This document shows, piece by piece, positions 32,824 through 41,815 of a stretch of 60,036 nucleotides of DNA (its first letter is position 1; each line of letters opens with the position of its first letter). A program made the translations under genes and the position numbers. The notes under the pieces were generated by a model that did no database searches, was not told the origin of the DNA, and worked only from the letters and a program-made list of their open reading frames with translations. This DNA is from DATARH01 sp050246595 (lineage in GTDB: Bacteria; Pseudomonadota; Alphaproteobacteria; ATCC43930; CGMCC-115725), in contig JBFWVT010000027.1 in the NCBI GenBank assembly GCA_050246595.1, positions 1-60,036 of the forward strand, given 5' to 3'.

Positions 32824-33666
32824 TCATCCCCGCGCCGCGATCTCGGCGAGCACCGGTTTGAGGTAGGACAGGAACAAGGGCGGGTTCTCGCTCATCGGGA
32901 AATGCCCGAGTTCTTTCATGATCGTGACCTTGGCGCCGGGCACCGCGCGCGCCACCGCCAGCGTATCCTCGGGGGTGCAGGAATAATCGTATTCGCCGGT
33001 CAGCAGGTACAGCGGGCACTGCGCCGTATCGATGCGATCAAGTTCGCCCCGTACATCGCCGTCGATGCCGTAGAAATACAGATCGCCTTTGAAGACGCCG
33101 GGACCGCTCTGCATGTAATGCCACAGCGTTTCCCAGCGATCCGCCGCGGGAGCCTGTGGCGCCACCAGACCGGATACCGCGCCGGCCGCGACTTCGCCGC
33201 CGTGCACGTCCGGGCGGTGCAGCCAACTCGTGTCGTAATACGGATCGACATGCGCCGAGCTTTCCAGGCCGATCAGCGCCCGGAACGCGCGCGGATGGCG
33301 CAGCGCCAGATGCAGCACCACCCGGCCGCCGATCGAGCAGCCCATCACGACCGGCCGCTCCAGCCCGAGCGCGGCGATAAACGCCATGATGATGCCAGTA
33401 TAGGAATCGGCGGTCAGGCGGTATTCCTCGTCGTGCCAGCCGGCGGGCGGCGAGGATTTTCCGTGAAACGGAAGGTCGAACGCGATGACCTGAAAGCGAT
33501 CGGTGACCGTCGCGGCGTTCAGCAGGCCGCGATACTGGCGGGTGTCGGACCCCGCCGTATGCAGACAGACAAGCGGGATGCCCTGCCCGGCCGTCTCGAA
33601 ATAGAGGCGGTAATGCCGCCCGGCGTGGTCGAGGTGCAGGTAGCGGCCGGTGATCGGCTCGATCAT
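32824..33666 (-). CDS. Alpha/beta hydrolase
   Basis: This 280-residue alpha/beta-fold hydrolase has an oxyanion-hole segment LVCLHTAGSDTRQYRGLLNA, a nucleophile elbow GCSIGGRV with Ser as nucleophile, a probable acid in LTGEYDYSCTPEDT, and a base His in ELGHFPMSENP. It may cleave esters, lactones or C-C bonds (meta-cleavage products); the exact reaction is unknown. The ATG at 33666 overlaps the TGA of the SCP2-like gene (ATGA) and has GGAGG upstream, so the two are coupled. Confidence 0.88.
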   Translation of the reverse strand: MIEPITGRYLHLDHAGRHYRLYFETAGQGIPLVCLHTAGSDTRQYRGLLNAATVTDRFQVIAFDLPFHGKSSPPAGWHDEEYRLTADSYTGIIMAFIAALGLERPVVMGCSIGGRVVLHLALRHPRAFRALIGLESSAHVDPYYDTSWLHRPDVHGGEVAAGAVSGLVAPQAPAADRWETLWHYMQSGPGVFKGDLYFYGIDGDVRGELDRIDTAQCPLYLLTGEYDYSCTPEDTLAVARAVPGAKVTIMKELGHFPMSENPPLFLSYLKPVLAEIAARG

Positions 33667-34064
33667 GGCGCCGCCTCCCGCAAATGCCCGAGGACGCCTT
33701 TGAAATAGAGCAGATGCGACATCAGCGGGTGCAGGTCGCCGGTCAGCCGCAATTCCCGCCGCTTGACAAAGGCGAGCAGATCGTGGTCGCCGGGCGGCGG
33801 GTCGGAAGCCAGCAAGCGGCGCCACATGTCGGCCTCGCCGGAAATCGCGAACGCCGCCGAGGGGGTGACAAACGGGCCGCGTCGCATCTCGGCGATCCGA
33901 CCGTCGATGATGCGCAGCAGCACCGCAGCGTTGCCGATATCGAGCTGCCAAGTCGTATTCAGATAGCGGCCGCGCCGTAACAGCACGGGATCGCCCGCGA
34001 CCCGTTCCGCCAGTGCGGCGAGACGTTCGCCGAGATCGTCGAGACGCGCCGGCCCGTCTGCCAC
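33663..34064 (-). CDS. SCP2-like (sterol carrier domain) small protein
   Basis: This 133-residue protein resembles the SCP2 fold, with TWQLDIGNAAVLLRIIDGRI, an AFAISGEADMWRRLLASDPP stretch, and KRRELRLTGDLHPLMSHLLY at the C-terminus. SCP2 domains bind hydrophobic ligands such as acyl-CoA. The start is GTG 34064 with an AGAGGA site. Its coupling to the hydrolase at 32824 suggests it may present substrate to it or act in the same pathway; that is inferred from context. Confidence 0.65.
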   Translation of the reverse strand: MADGPARLDDLGERLAALAERVAGDPVLLRRGRYLNTTWQLDIGNAAVLLRIIDGRIAEMRRGPFVTPSAAFAISGEADMWRRLLASDPPPGDHDLLAFVKRRELRLTGDLHPLMSHLLYFKGVLGHLREAAP

Positions 34065-34249
34065 GATCGGTGTCCTCTGCGAGTTGTATCGATATCATGC
34101 GCCCGGACAGGACCGAGGCTCAACCCCGCCATCGCCCGAAGTGTCCGAACGGTGCGCAATTGCTCGCAAGGCAAGCGCGCGCTTGCCAAATCCGCCCGCG
34201 AGTCTTACCTACACCGCGCGTAAACCCCTCACGCAGGGTCCGCGGCGCG

Positions 34250-34266
34250 CCCACGTCGAACGTGGG
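34250..34266 (+). promoter_or_regulatory. Stem-loop in the rpsB leader
   Basis: CCCACGT and ACGTGGG pair perfectly around a CGA loop, 75 bases before rpsB. Leaders of rpsB-tsf operons are often bound by S2 for feedback control, so this is a candidate part of such a structure. It may also be just a short palindrome. A weak promoter-like TTGCCA-17-TACCTA lies upstream near 34183-34215. Confidence 0.35.
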
Positions 34267-34340
34267 ACGGCCGCTCCGGTGTCGCGCTTCGAGCAATCGG
34301 GCCGATCTCCCCTGCGGCGGCATAACCGGAAAGGACTGCT

Positions 34341-35168
34341 ATGGCATTGCCCGAGTATTCGATGCGCCAGCTTCTCGAAGCCGGGGTGCATTTCGGCCAT
34401 CACACGCGGCGCTGGAACCCGAAAATGGCGCCGTACATCTTCGGCGTGCGCAACGGCATCCACATCATCGACCTGGAACAGTCGGTCCCGCTGTTGCGGC
34501 AGGGTCTCGAAGCGATCCGCGAGGTCGTGGCCGGCGGCGGCCGCGTGCTGTTCGTCGGCACCAAGCGGCAGGCGCAGGAGGCGATCGCCGACGCGGCCAA
34601 ACGCTGCGGCCAGTATTATGTCAACTACCGCTGGCTCGGCGGCATGCTGACCAATTTCAAGACGATTTCGCAGTCGATCAAGCGGCTGCGCGAACTTGAG
34701 GAGCGCGCCAGCATCGACCAGGGCGGGCTGACAAAGCGCGAACTGCTCGAACTGACGCGCGACCGCGACAAGCTCGAACGCGCGCTCGGCGGCATCAAGG
34801 AGATGGGCGGGCTGCCCGATGTTCTGTTCGTGATCGACACCAACAAGGAGGCGATCGCAGTGCAGGAGGCGAACAAGCTGCGCATCCCGGTTGTCGCGAT
34901 CCTCGATTCGAACTCGTCGCCGGACGGTATCGCCTACCCGATTCCGGGGAACGACGATGCGATGCGCGCGATTCACCTGTATTGCGAGTTGATCAGCGGC
35001 GCGGTGCTCGACGGGTTGCAGGCCGAGCTGGCCGCATCGGGCGTCGATATCGGCGCAAGCGCCGAGCTGCCCGAGGAGGCCGTGCCGGAGCTGGACGAAG
35101 GCGCCGAATTTGCCGAAGCCGGCATGGCCGAACCGGCGCAGCCCGAAGCGGCTCCGGCGGCGGAATAG
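34341..35168 (+). CDS. rpsB: 30S ribosomal protein S2
   Basis: This 275-residue S2 starts MALPEYSMRQLLEAGVHFGH and carries HHTRRWNPKMAPYIFGVRNG, GTKRQAQEAI and YVNYRWLGGMLTNFKTI. The C-terminal tail of about 40 residues is acidic and Ala/Pro-rich, as often found in alphaproteobacteria. AAAGGA precedes the ATG. It is the first gene of the large growth cluster, followed 68 bases later by tsf. Confidence 0.98.
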   Translation: MALPEYSMRQLLEAGVHFGHHTRRWNPKMAPYIFGVRNGIHIIDLEQSVPLLRQGLEAIREVVAGGGRVLFVGTKRQAQEAIADAAKRCGQYYVNYRWLGGMLTNFKTISQSIKRLRELEERASIDQGGLTKRELLELTRDRDKLERALGGIKEMGGLPDVLFVIDTNKEAIAVQEANKLRIPVVAILDSNSSPDGIAYPIPGNDDAMRAIHLYCELISGAVLDGLQAELAASGVDIGASAELPEEAVPELDEGAEFAEAGMAEPAQPEAAPAAE

Positions 35169-35236
35169 ACGCCGACCCATCCCATGCCGGCGGCGGCAGA
35201 CCCGCCGCGCAACGTATCGAATGAGAGGACGACACA

Positions 35237-36163
35237 ATGGCGGAGGTGACCGCGGCGCTGGTCAAGGAATTGCGCGACAAGACCGGCGCCGGAATGATGG
35301 ATTGCAAGCGCGCGCTCGGCGAAACCGGCGGCGACATGGAGGCCGCGGTCGATTGGCTGCGCAAGAAGGGGCTGGCGGCAGCGGCGAAAAAGGCCGGGCG
35401 GGTCGCCGCCGAGGGGCTGATCGGCGCGGCGACGCGCAATCTCGCGGGCGCTCTCGTCGAGGTTAATTCCGAGACCGACTTTGTCGCGCGCAACGAGCTG
35501 TTTCAGTCCTTTGTGCGCACCGTCGCCGGTCTCGCCGTTTCCGGCAATGGCGATGTCGAGGCGCTCAAGGAAATGGCTTACCCCGGCAGCGGCCGCACGG
35601 TCGGTGAGGAACTCACCGAACTGGTCGGGCGCATCGGCGAGAACCTCGTGTTGCGGCGCATGGCGCGGCTCGCGGTCGAGCGCGGTGTCGTCGCCTCGTA
35701 TGTCCACAATTCGCTGGCTCCCGGCCTCGGCAAGATCGGCGTGCTGGTCGCGCTCGAATCCGAGGCTGCCGGCGAGGCGCTCGCGACATTGGGCCGCCAG
35801 CTGGCGATGCATGTCGCGGCGGCCAACCCGCAATATCTCGACCAGGCCTCGGTGCCGGCGGCGGCGCTCGACCGCGAACGCGCCGTGCTGCGCGAGCAGG
35901 CCTCCGGCAGCGGCAAGTCCGAAGAAATCGTCGCGCGCATGGTCGAAGGAAGGCTGCGCAAATTCTACGAAGAGGCGGTGCTGCTCGATCAGGTCTTTGT
36001 GATCGACAATGAAACCCGCGTCGCCAAGATCGTCGAGGCGGCGGCGAAAGAGGCCGGCGCGCCGATCCGGGTCGCCGGTTTTGTCCGTCTTGCGCTCGGC
36101 GAAGGGGTCGACAAGCCGCCTTCCGATTTCGCCGCTGAGGTCGGGGCCACGCTGAAAGGCTGA
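35237..36163 (+). CDS. tsf: Elongation factor Ts
   Basis: This 308-residue nucleotide-exchange factor for EF-Tu has the N-terminal UBA-like domain (VTAALVKELRDKTGAGMMDC, KRALGETGGDMEAAVDWLRK) and the core signature EVNSETDFVARNELF. Two exchange subdomains follow and the C-terminus ends in FVRLALGEGVDKPPSDFAAE. GAGGA precedes the ATG. The usual rpsB-tsf pairing is kept. Confidence 0.98.
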   Translation: MAEVTAALVKELRDKTGAGMMDCKRALGETGGDMEAAVDWLRKKGLAAAAKKAGRVAAEGLIGAATRNLAGALVEVNSETDFVARNELFQSFVRTVAGLAVSGNGDVEALKEMAYPGSGRTVGEELTELVGRIGENLVLRRMARLAVERGVVASYVHNSLAPGLGKIGVLVALESEAAGEALATLGRQLAMHVAAANPQYLDQASVPAAALDRERAVLREQASGSGKSEEIVARMVEGRLRKFYEEAVLLDQVFVIDNETRVAKIVEAAAKEAGAPIRVAGFVRLALGEGVDKPPSDFAAEVGATLKG

Positions 36164-36173
36164 CCGCGAGGGC

Positions 36174-36315
36174 CACACTCTCCCGCACGGCGGACAGGAA
36201 TGCTCCGCACGGAAGATGCGACAGCGGGTGAGGGTGCGATCCGGCCCCCTCGTCTGCCGGTCTCTCTCGTGCGTCCTCTCCCGCACTACGGGACAGCTTG
36301 ACGCGGGTGCGATCA
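36174..36315. repeat. Intergenic CTCTCCCGCA-rich inverted repeat region, family D-like
   Basis: CTCTCCCGCACGGCGGACAG, GCGGGTGAGGGTGCGATC, and CTCTCCCGCACTACGGGACA with GCGGGTGCGATC appear in turn between tsf and pyrH. Two half-units are thus present in tandem. Related sequence occurs at 23217-23344 and 55431-55556. It is the only large gap inside the rpsB-to-lpxA cluster. Confidence 0.45.
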
Positions 36316-36387
36316 TGCGCCGAATCCGATGATCCTGCCGGATACGGCTTTTAGGGGCTGAGGACCACGGTGGGACGGGCATGATCG

Positions 36388-37143
36388 ATGGGTGATGACG
36401 AGATCCGCAAACCGCTTCTTCGGGCGCCGAAATACCGCCGGGTGCTGCTGAAGCTTTCCGGCGAAGCGCTGATGGGAGAGCGCGAGTACGGGCTCGACCC
36501 GGAAATGGTCGCCCATGTGGCGGCGGAAATCGAGTCGGTGCACCGGCTCGGCGTCGAGCTGTGCCTGGTGATTGGCGGCGGTAACATCTTTCGTGGCATA
36601 TCCGGTGCCGCGGTCGGCATGGAACGCGCCTCGGCCGACTATATGGGCATGCTGGCGACGGTCATTAACGCGCTGGCAATGCAAAACGAGCTAGAACGCC
36701 GCGGCATCAGCACGCGGGTGCAATCGGCGATTTCGATGCAATCGGTTTGCGAGCCTTACATCCGCCGCCGCGCGCTGCGCCATCTGGAAAAAGGCCGGGT
36801 CGTCATTTTCGGCGCCGGCACCGGAAACCCGTTTTTCACGACGGATACGGCGGCAGCGTTGCGGGCGTCGGAAATGGGGTGCGAGGCGTTGTTGAAAGCA
36901 ACCAAGGTCGACGGGGTCTACGACGCCGATCCGCACCGGGTCGCGGGCGCGATCCGTTTCGACCGCCTCGATTATCAGGAGGTTCTGGCGCGCGATCTGC
37001 GGGTCATGGACGCCTCGGCGGTTTCGCTGGCGCGGGAAAACCGCATCCCGATCCTGGTGTTCTCGATCTTCGACAGGGGCGGGTTCGCCGAAATCGTGCG
37101 GGGAGAGGGGCGCTACACGATCATCGAACACGCGGTACAATGA
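36388..37143 (+). CDS. pyrH: Uridylate (UMP) kinase
   Basis: This 251-residue hexameric kinase makes UDP from UMP. Signatures are RVLLKLSGEALMG, CLVIGGGNIFRGISGA, the ADYMGMLATVINALAMQNEL helix, and FGAGTGNPFFTTDTAAALRA with the ATP-binding region. KATKVDGVYDADPH follows. The fold is that of amino-acid kinases. It lies in the standard pyrH-frr order. Confidence 0.97.
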   Translation: MGDDEIRKPLLRAPKYRRVLLKLSGEALMGEREYGLDPEMVAHVAAEIESVHRLGVELCLVIGGGNIFRGISGAAVGMERASADYMGMLATVINALAMQNELERRGISTRVQSAISMQSVCEPYIRRRALRHLEKGRVVIFGAGTGNPFFTTDTAAALRASEMGCEALLKATKVDGVYDADPHRVAGAIRFDRLDYQEVLARDLRVMDASAVSLARENRIPILVFSIFDRGGFAEIVRGEGRYTIIEHAVQ

Positions 37144-37182
37144 TAATCGAGTGTTGAAGCGAGGAGCGCGAGGAAGCACGCC

Positions 37183-37743
37183 ATGGCGCAAGAGGAACTG
37201 CTGAAGGATCTGCGGCGCCGGATGGACGGCGCCATCGAGGTATTGCGCAAGGAACTCGGAGGCTTGCGCACCGGCCGGGCCTCGACCAGTCTGCTCGAGC
37301 CGATCAAGGTGACGGCCTACGGCAACCCCGTGCCGCTCAACCAGGTCGCCAGCATCAATGTGCCGGAGCCGCGGCTGATCACGGTGCAGGTTTGGGACCG
37401 CGGCGTCGTCAAGGCGGTCGACAAGGCGATCCGCGAATCGGGTCTCGGCCTCAATCCGCAGACCGAGGGTCAGACGATCCGCGTGCCGATCCCGGAGCTG
37501 AACCAGGAACGGCGCCGCGAGCTGACGCGCAAGGCCGCCGAGTATGCCGAACAGGCGCGTGTCGCGGTGCGCAAGGTGCGTCAGCACGGGATCGAGACGC
37601 TGCGCAAGCGCGAAAAGGACAGCGAGATCTCGCAAGACGAGCAGCGCAAGCTGCAGAACGACATCCAGCACCTGACCGACGACCACATCAAGCGCATCGA
37701 CGAGACGCTGAGCCAGAAGGACAAAGAGATCCTTCAGGTCTGA
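37183..37743 (+). CDS. frr: Ribosome recycling factor
   Basis: This 186-residue protein splits post-termination ribosomes with EF-G. It carries LRTGRASTSLLEPIKVTAYG, PLNQVASINVPEPRLITVQV, LGLNPQTEGQTIRVPIPELN and the long three-helix-bundle heptads. The stop TGA shares its last base with the ATG of uppS. Confidence 0.97.
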   Translation: MAQEELLKDLRRRMDGAIEVLRKELGGLRTGRASTSLLEPIKVTAYGNPVPLNQVASINVPEPRLITVQVWDRGVVKAVDKAIRESGLGLNPQTEGQTIRVPIPELNQERRRELTRKAAEYAEQARVAVRKVRQHGIETLRKREKDSEISQDEQRKLQNDIQHLTDDHIKRIDETLSQKDKEILQV

Positions 37744-38477
37744 TGAGCCGCTCGGCCGCATCGCTGCCGCGCCTGCCGCGGCATGTCGCGATCATCATGG
37801 ACGGCAACGGCCGCTGGGCACAGGCTCGCGGTCTGCCGCGCATCGCCGGTCACCGTCAGGGCGCCGACGCGGTTCGCCGGACGCTGGTCGCGGCCGGCGA
37901 ACTCGGGATTCCCTATCTGACGTTGTTCGGCTTCTCGTCGGAAAACTGGAAACGGCCGCCGGACGAGGTCGAGGCGCTAATGGGGCTGTTGCGGCACTAT
38001 CTGCGCAGCGAAATCGCCGAATTGCATCGCCACGGCGTGCGGCTGCGGGTCATCGGCCAACGCGACCGGCTGGCCGGCGATATCGCCGCAATGATCCGCA
38101 ACGCCGAGGCACTGACCCGCGACAATGACCGCATGAACCTGACGGTCGCGCTATCCTATGGCGGGCGTGCCGAAATCGTCGCCGCAGCGCGCGCGATTGC
38201 GGCCGAGGTGATGGACGGCAGGCTGGCGCTGGACTCGATAGACGAGGTGGCGATCGGCAGACGCCTGTTCACGTCGGAGCTTCCGGAACCCGATCTGTTG
38301 ATCCGCACCAGCGGCGAACAGCGCATCAGCAATTTCCTATTATGGCAGTGCGCCTACGCCGAGCTTGTCTTCACAAAGACATTGTGGCCCGATTTCGGCC
38401 GGGCCGATCTCGAACAGGCGGTCGCCGATTATGGCGGACGCGAGCGCCGCTACGGTGCCTCGGTCGGCTCGCGCTGA
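37743..38477 (+). CDS. uppS: Undecaprenyl diphosphate synthase
   Basis: This 244-residue cis-prenyltransferase makes the C55 lipid carrier for peptidoglycan and LPS. Motif I VAIIMDGNGRWAQARGLPRI includes the catalytic Asp; further motifs are GHRQGADAVRR, TLFGFSSENWKRP and PEPDLLIRTSGEQRISNFLL. It starts within a TGATG junction with frr and its end overlaps the cdsA frame by 47 bases. Confidence 0.96.
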   Translation: MSRSAASLPRLPRHVAIIMDGNGRWAQARGLPRIAGHRQGADAVRRTLVAAGELGIPYLTLFGFSSENWKRPPDEVEALMGLLRHYLRSEIAELHRHGVRLRVIGQRDRLAGDIAAMIRNAEALTRDNDRMNLTVALSYGGRAEIVAAARAIAAEVMDGRLALDSIDEVAIGRRLFTSELPEPDLLIRTSGEQRISNFLLWQCAYAELVFTKTLWPDFGRADLEQAVADYGGRERRYGASVGSR

Positions 38478-39351
38478 GCCTGTCGGGCGACCCGGGGCCG
38501 GTCTGCGCGCGCTTCGGCTGCGCGTTCTGTCCTCGCTTGTTCTCGCGCCGATTGCGATCGGCGCGGTCTGGTTCGGCTGGCCGTTTCTGCCGCTGCTGAC
38601 GGCTGTCGCGGCCGCGGTCATGGCCTGGGAATGGGGTCGGCTGTGTCAAGGCGGGCGGTCCGGCGGCGCCGCGCTCGGCGCAACGCCGACCGGAATGCTC
38701 GCCCTGCAACCGAGCGGTCTTGTTCTGGTCGCGGCGGTTCTGGCGGCGGTCGGAGCGGCTTCCGTGTCGGCGACCGGGATCGGGATCGGGCTGGCCGTGG
38801 TCGGCGCTGCGGTGGTTTTCACGGTCGCCGGGCGGGAACCGGGCACCCCTGCGATCTGGCTCGCATCGGGCGCCCTGTGGATCGCGCTGCCCTGCGTCTT
38901 GCTGCTGTGGCTGGCGGAGCACGACGGAGCCGGGCGTGCCGTGCTGCTGTGGATTCTGGCCATCGTCTGGGCAACCGATATCGGCGCCTATGCGTTTGGC
39001 AGCCGGATCGGCGGTCCGCGTCTGGCGCCGCGCTGGAGTCCCCGCAAGACCTGGGCCGGACTCCTCGGGGGCGTGTTCTGCGCCGCGCTGGTCGGCTGGG
39101 CCGCCGCGCAGCTGCTCGAAGGATCGGCGGTTCTACCGTTGGTGATGCTGAGCGCGGGACTTGCGATCGTCGGTCAATTCGGCGATCTTGCGGAGTCCGT
39201 TGCCAAGAGAAGGTTCGGCGTGAAGGATTCGAGCGATCTGATCCCCGGCCATGGCGGCCTTCTCGACCGGCTCGACGGACTATTGGCCGTCATCCCGGCG
39301 GTCTCTCTCCTCGCCGCCTTGCGCGGCGGCAGCGTGCTGGTCTGGTCGTGA
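38431..39351 (+). CDS. cdsA: Phosphatidate cytidylyltransferase
   Basis: This 306-residue inner-membrane enzyme makes CDP-diacylglycerol for phospholipid synthesis. It has seven to eight hydrophobic segments and the C-terminal signature KDSSDLIPGHGGLLDRLDGL. Other blocks are WATDIGAYAFGSRIGGPRLA and SPRKTWAGLLGG. ATG 38431 lies 47 bases inside uppS; a GTG at 38455 is a possible later start. The stop overlaps the dxr start by four bases (GTGA). Confidence 0.93.
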   Translation: MADASAATVPRSARAEPVGRPGAGLRALRLRVLSSLVLAPIAIGAVWFGWPFLPLLTAVAAAVMAWEWGRLCQGGRSGGAALGATPTGMLALQPSGLVLVAAVLAAVGAASVSATGIGIGLAVVGAAVVFTVAGREPGTPAIWLASGALWIALPCVLLLWLAEHDGAGRAVLLWILAIVWATDIGAYAFGSRIGGPRLAPRWSPRKTWAGLLGGVFCAALVGWAAAQLLEGSAVLPLVMLSAGLAIVGQFGDLAESVAKRRFGVKDSSDLIPGHGGLLDRLDGLLAVIPAVSLLAALRGGSVLVWS

Positions 39352-40613
39352 CACCGCCGGTTGCGGCAGCAGCGGCCGGAGCCGCGGCGGCAAGGCGCGC
39401 CGATCGCCCCCGGGCGGAGCCTGCCCCGGGTGATGATTGGCCGCGCCGCGTCAGCATCCTCGGCTCGACCGGCTCGATCGGCCGCAGCACGGTCGATTTG
39501 CTGCTGCGCCACCGCGATCTGTTCACCGTCGAGGCGCTGACCGCAAACCACAATGCCACCCTGCTCGCCGAACAGGCGCGTGCGCTCGACGCGCGTTTCG
39601 CGGCCGTGGCCGATCCGGCCGACTATAAGGCGCTGAAGGAATCGCTTGCCGGTTCGGGGATCGAGGTGGCGTGCGGCCGCGCGGCGCTGGTCGAAGCCGC
39701 CGAGCGCCCGGCCGACTGGGTCATGGCCGGGATTGTCGGAGCCGCCGGGCTTGAGCCGACCCTGGCGGCGGTGCGCAAGGGACGCATGGTCGCCTTCGCC
39801 AACAAGGAGGTGCTGGTTTCGGCCGGCAGCCTGTTCATGCGCGAGGTCGCGGCGCACGGCGCGACGCTGCTGCCGGTCGATAGCGAACACAACGCGATCT
39901 GGCAGTGCTTCGATTTTTCCCGGGTGGACGGGATCGAAAAAATTACGCTGACCTGCAGCGGCGGCCCGTTCCGCGAGCACAGCTACGAGCGCATGCGCGA
40001 CGCCACCCCGCAAGAGGCGGTCGCCCATCCGACCTGGAATATGGGGGCGAAGATTTCGGTCGACTCGGCCACCTTGATGAACAAGGGGCTCGAACTGATC
40101 GAGGCGTATCACCTCTTTCGGCTGCCGGACGAGCGCATCGACATCGTCATTCATCCGCAATCGATCGTGCACGGGCTGGTGACCTATTGCGACGGCTCGG
40201 TGCTGGCCCATCTCGGCTCGCCCGACATGCGCACCCCGATCGCCTACGCGCTGGGCTGGCCCGGGCGGGCGCCGGCCCCGACCAAGCGGCTCGACCTGGC
40301 CGAAATCGGCCGCCTGACATTCGAACCGCCCGATCCGCGCCGCTTTCCGGCGCTGCACCTCGCGCGCGAGGCGTTGCGGCGCGGCGGCGGCAGTCCGACC
40401 GTGCTCAACGCCGCCAACGAGGCCGCGGTGCATGCTTTTCTCGAAGGCCGTATCGGTTTCCTCGACATAGCGGCCACGGTCGAGCGCACGCTTGAGAGGA
40501 TTCCCGCGACAAAGCTTGATTCGCTCGAAGACGTCTACAATCTCGATGGCACCGCCCGCGAGATAGCGGCCGAGCTGATAGCAGGGCGCCATCAGTCGCG
40601 CGGCGCCGATTGA
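39348..40613 (+). CDS. dxr: 1-deoxy-D-xylulose 5-phosphate reductoisomerase
   Basis: This 421-residue enzyme converts DXP to MEP in the non-mevalonate isoprenoid pathway with NADPH and a divalent metal. The cofactor loop is RVSILGSTGSIGRSTVDLLL, the metal site includes LPVDSEHNAIWQCF, and the substrate region includes TCSGGPFREHS, HPTWNMGAKISVDSATLMNK and GLELIEAYHLF. The reading frame starts with GTG 39348 inside the cdsA stop, which adds an Ala/Arg-rich N-terminal extension of about 35 residues. It supplies precursors for UppS, two genes upstream. Confidence 0.95.
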   Translation: MTPPVAAAAAGAAAARRADRPRAEPAPGDDWPRRVSILGSTGSIGRSTVDLLLRHRDLFTVEALTANHNATLLAEQARALDARFAAVADPADYKALKESLAGSGIEVACGRAALVEAAERPADWVMAGIVGAAGLEPTLAAVRKGRMVAFANKEVLVSAGSLFMREVAAHGATLLPVDSEHNAIWQCFDFSRVDGIEKITLTCSGGPFREHSYERMRDATPQEAVAHPTWNMGAKISVDSATLMNKGLELIEAYHLFRLPDERIDIVIHPQSIVHGLVTYCDGSVLAHLGSPDMRTPIAYALGWPGRAPAPTKRLDLAEIGRLTFEPPDPRRFPALHLAREALRRGGGSPTVLNAANEAAVHAFLEGRIGFLDIAATVERTLERIPATKLDSLEDVYNLDGTAREIAAELIAGRHQSRGAD

Positions 40614-40623
40614 CGGATATCGG

Positions 40624-41775
40624 ATGAACGATCTGTTTTCCTTTCTGCAGGGCGGGGTGCTCTACGTCGGCGTTTTCCTTGTCGTGCTGACCGTGCTCGT
40701 GTTTGTCCACGAGCTTGGGCACTATCTGGTCGCCCGGCGCAACGGGGTCAGGATCGAGGTTTTCTCGATCGGCTTTGGTCCCGAGCTGTTCGGCTGGTGG
40801 GACCGCGCCGGCACGCGATGGAAGTTCAGCGCGATCCCGCTCGGCGGTTATGTCAAGATGTTCGGCGACGCCGATGCGAGTTCCGGGCTGCCGGCTTCCC
40901 GCGCCGGAGAGCTGACCGCCGCCGAGCGCGAGGTGTCGTTTCATTGCAAGCGGCTCGGTCAGCGCGCGGCGATCGTCGCGGCCGGACCGGCGGCCAATTT
41001 CCTGTTCGCGATTGTCGTGCTGGCGCTGCTTTTCATGACCTATGGCCAGCCCTTCACGCCAGCCGAGGTCGGACAGGTGGTTCCGGGCAGCGCCGCCGAG
41101 ACGGCCGGGATTCGCGCCGGCGACGAGATCGTCAGCATTGACGGGCAGGCGGTCGAACGGTTCGAGGACGTTCAGCAGGCGGTGCGGCTGAACCCCGGCG
41201 TGCCGATGGCACTGGTCGTCCGCCGTGACGGCGAGCTTGTCGATTTGCGCGTGACGCCGACCCGCGTCGAGGAAAACGACCGGCTCGGCCGCCGCGAGGT
41301 CGGGCAGCTCGGGGTTCGCGGCGGAGCGCCCAGACATGTCGTCCACAATCCGGCAAGCGCCGCGGTCCGCGCGGTCGGCGAGACCTGGAACCTGTCGGCC
41401 ATGACGCTGCATGCGGTCTGGCAGATGATCGTCGGAACCCGCGGGTCGGAGGAGCTTGGCGGACCGCTGCGCATCGCCCAGCTGTCCGGTGAGGTCGCCC
41501 AGAACGGGGTTGTGCCGCTGCTTTGGTTTATGGCGGTGTTGTCGATCAATCTGGGGCTGATCAACCTGTTCCCGGTGCCGGTGCTTGACGGCGGGCACCT
41601 GCTGTTCTATGCGGCAGAGGCGATCCGCGGCAAGCCGCTGGGGCAGCGCGCGCAGGAATACGGTTTCCGCATCGGGCTGGCGCTGGTGCTGACGCTGATG
41701 GTTTTCGCAACCTGGAACGACCTGGTGCATGTGGGGCCAGGGCTCGTCGATTTCGTGAAGCGCTTCGTGACCTGA
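40624..41775 (+). CDS. rseP: Site-2 protease (regulator of sigma-E protease)
   Basis: This 383-residue inner-membrane zinc protease has the active site HELGH at residues 29-33 inside the first membrane segment, followed by GFGPELFGWWDRAGTRWKFS and the IPLGGYVKMFGDAD block. One PDZ domain (about 130-200) carries GSAAETAGIRAGDEIVSIDG. The last membrane segments include NLFPVPVLDGGHLLFY, with the metal-binding Asp. It cuts anti-sigma factors in the membrane during envelope stress. It sits between dxr and bamA as in most relatives. Confidence 0.95.
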   Translation: MNDLFSFLQGGVLYVGVFLVVLTVLVFVHELGHYLVARRNGVRIEVFSIGFGPELFGWWDRAGTRWKFSAIPLGGYVKMFGDADASSGLPASRAGELTAAEREVSFHCKRLGQRAAIVAAGPAANFLFAIVVLALLFMTYGQPFTPAEVGQVVPGSAAETAGIRAGDEIVSIDGQAVERFEDVQQAVRLNPGVPMALVVRRDGELVDLRVTPTRVEENDRLGRREVGQLGVRGGAPRHVVHNPASAAVRAVGETWNLSAMTLHAVWQMIVGTRGSEELGGPLRIAQLSGEVAQNGVVPLLWFMAVLSINLGLINLFPVPVLDGGHLLFYAAEAIRGKPLGQRAQEYGFRIGLALVLTLMVFATWNDLVHVGPGLVDFVKRFVT

Positions 41776-41815
41776 TCCGAGGTCGCGGCGGCGCAAACCG
41801 TCGGGGTGGGGGGTT

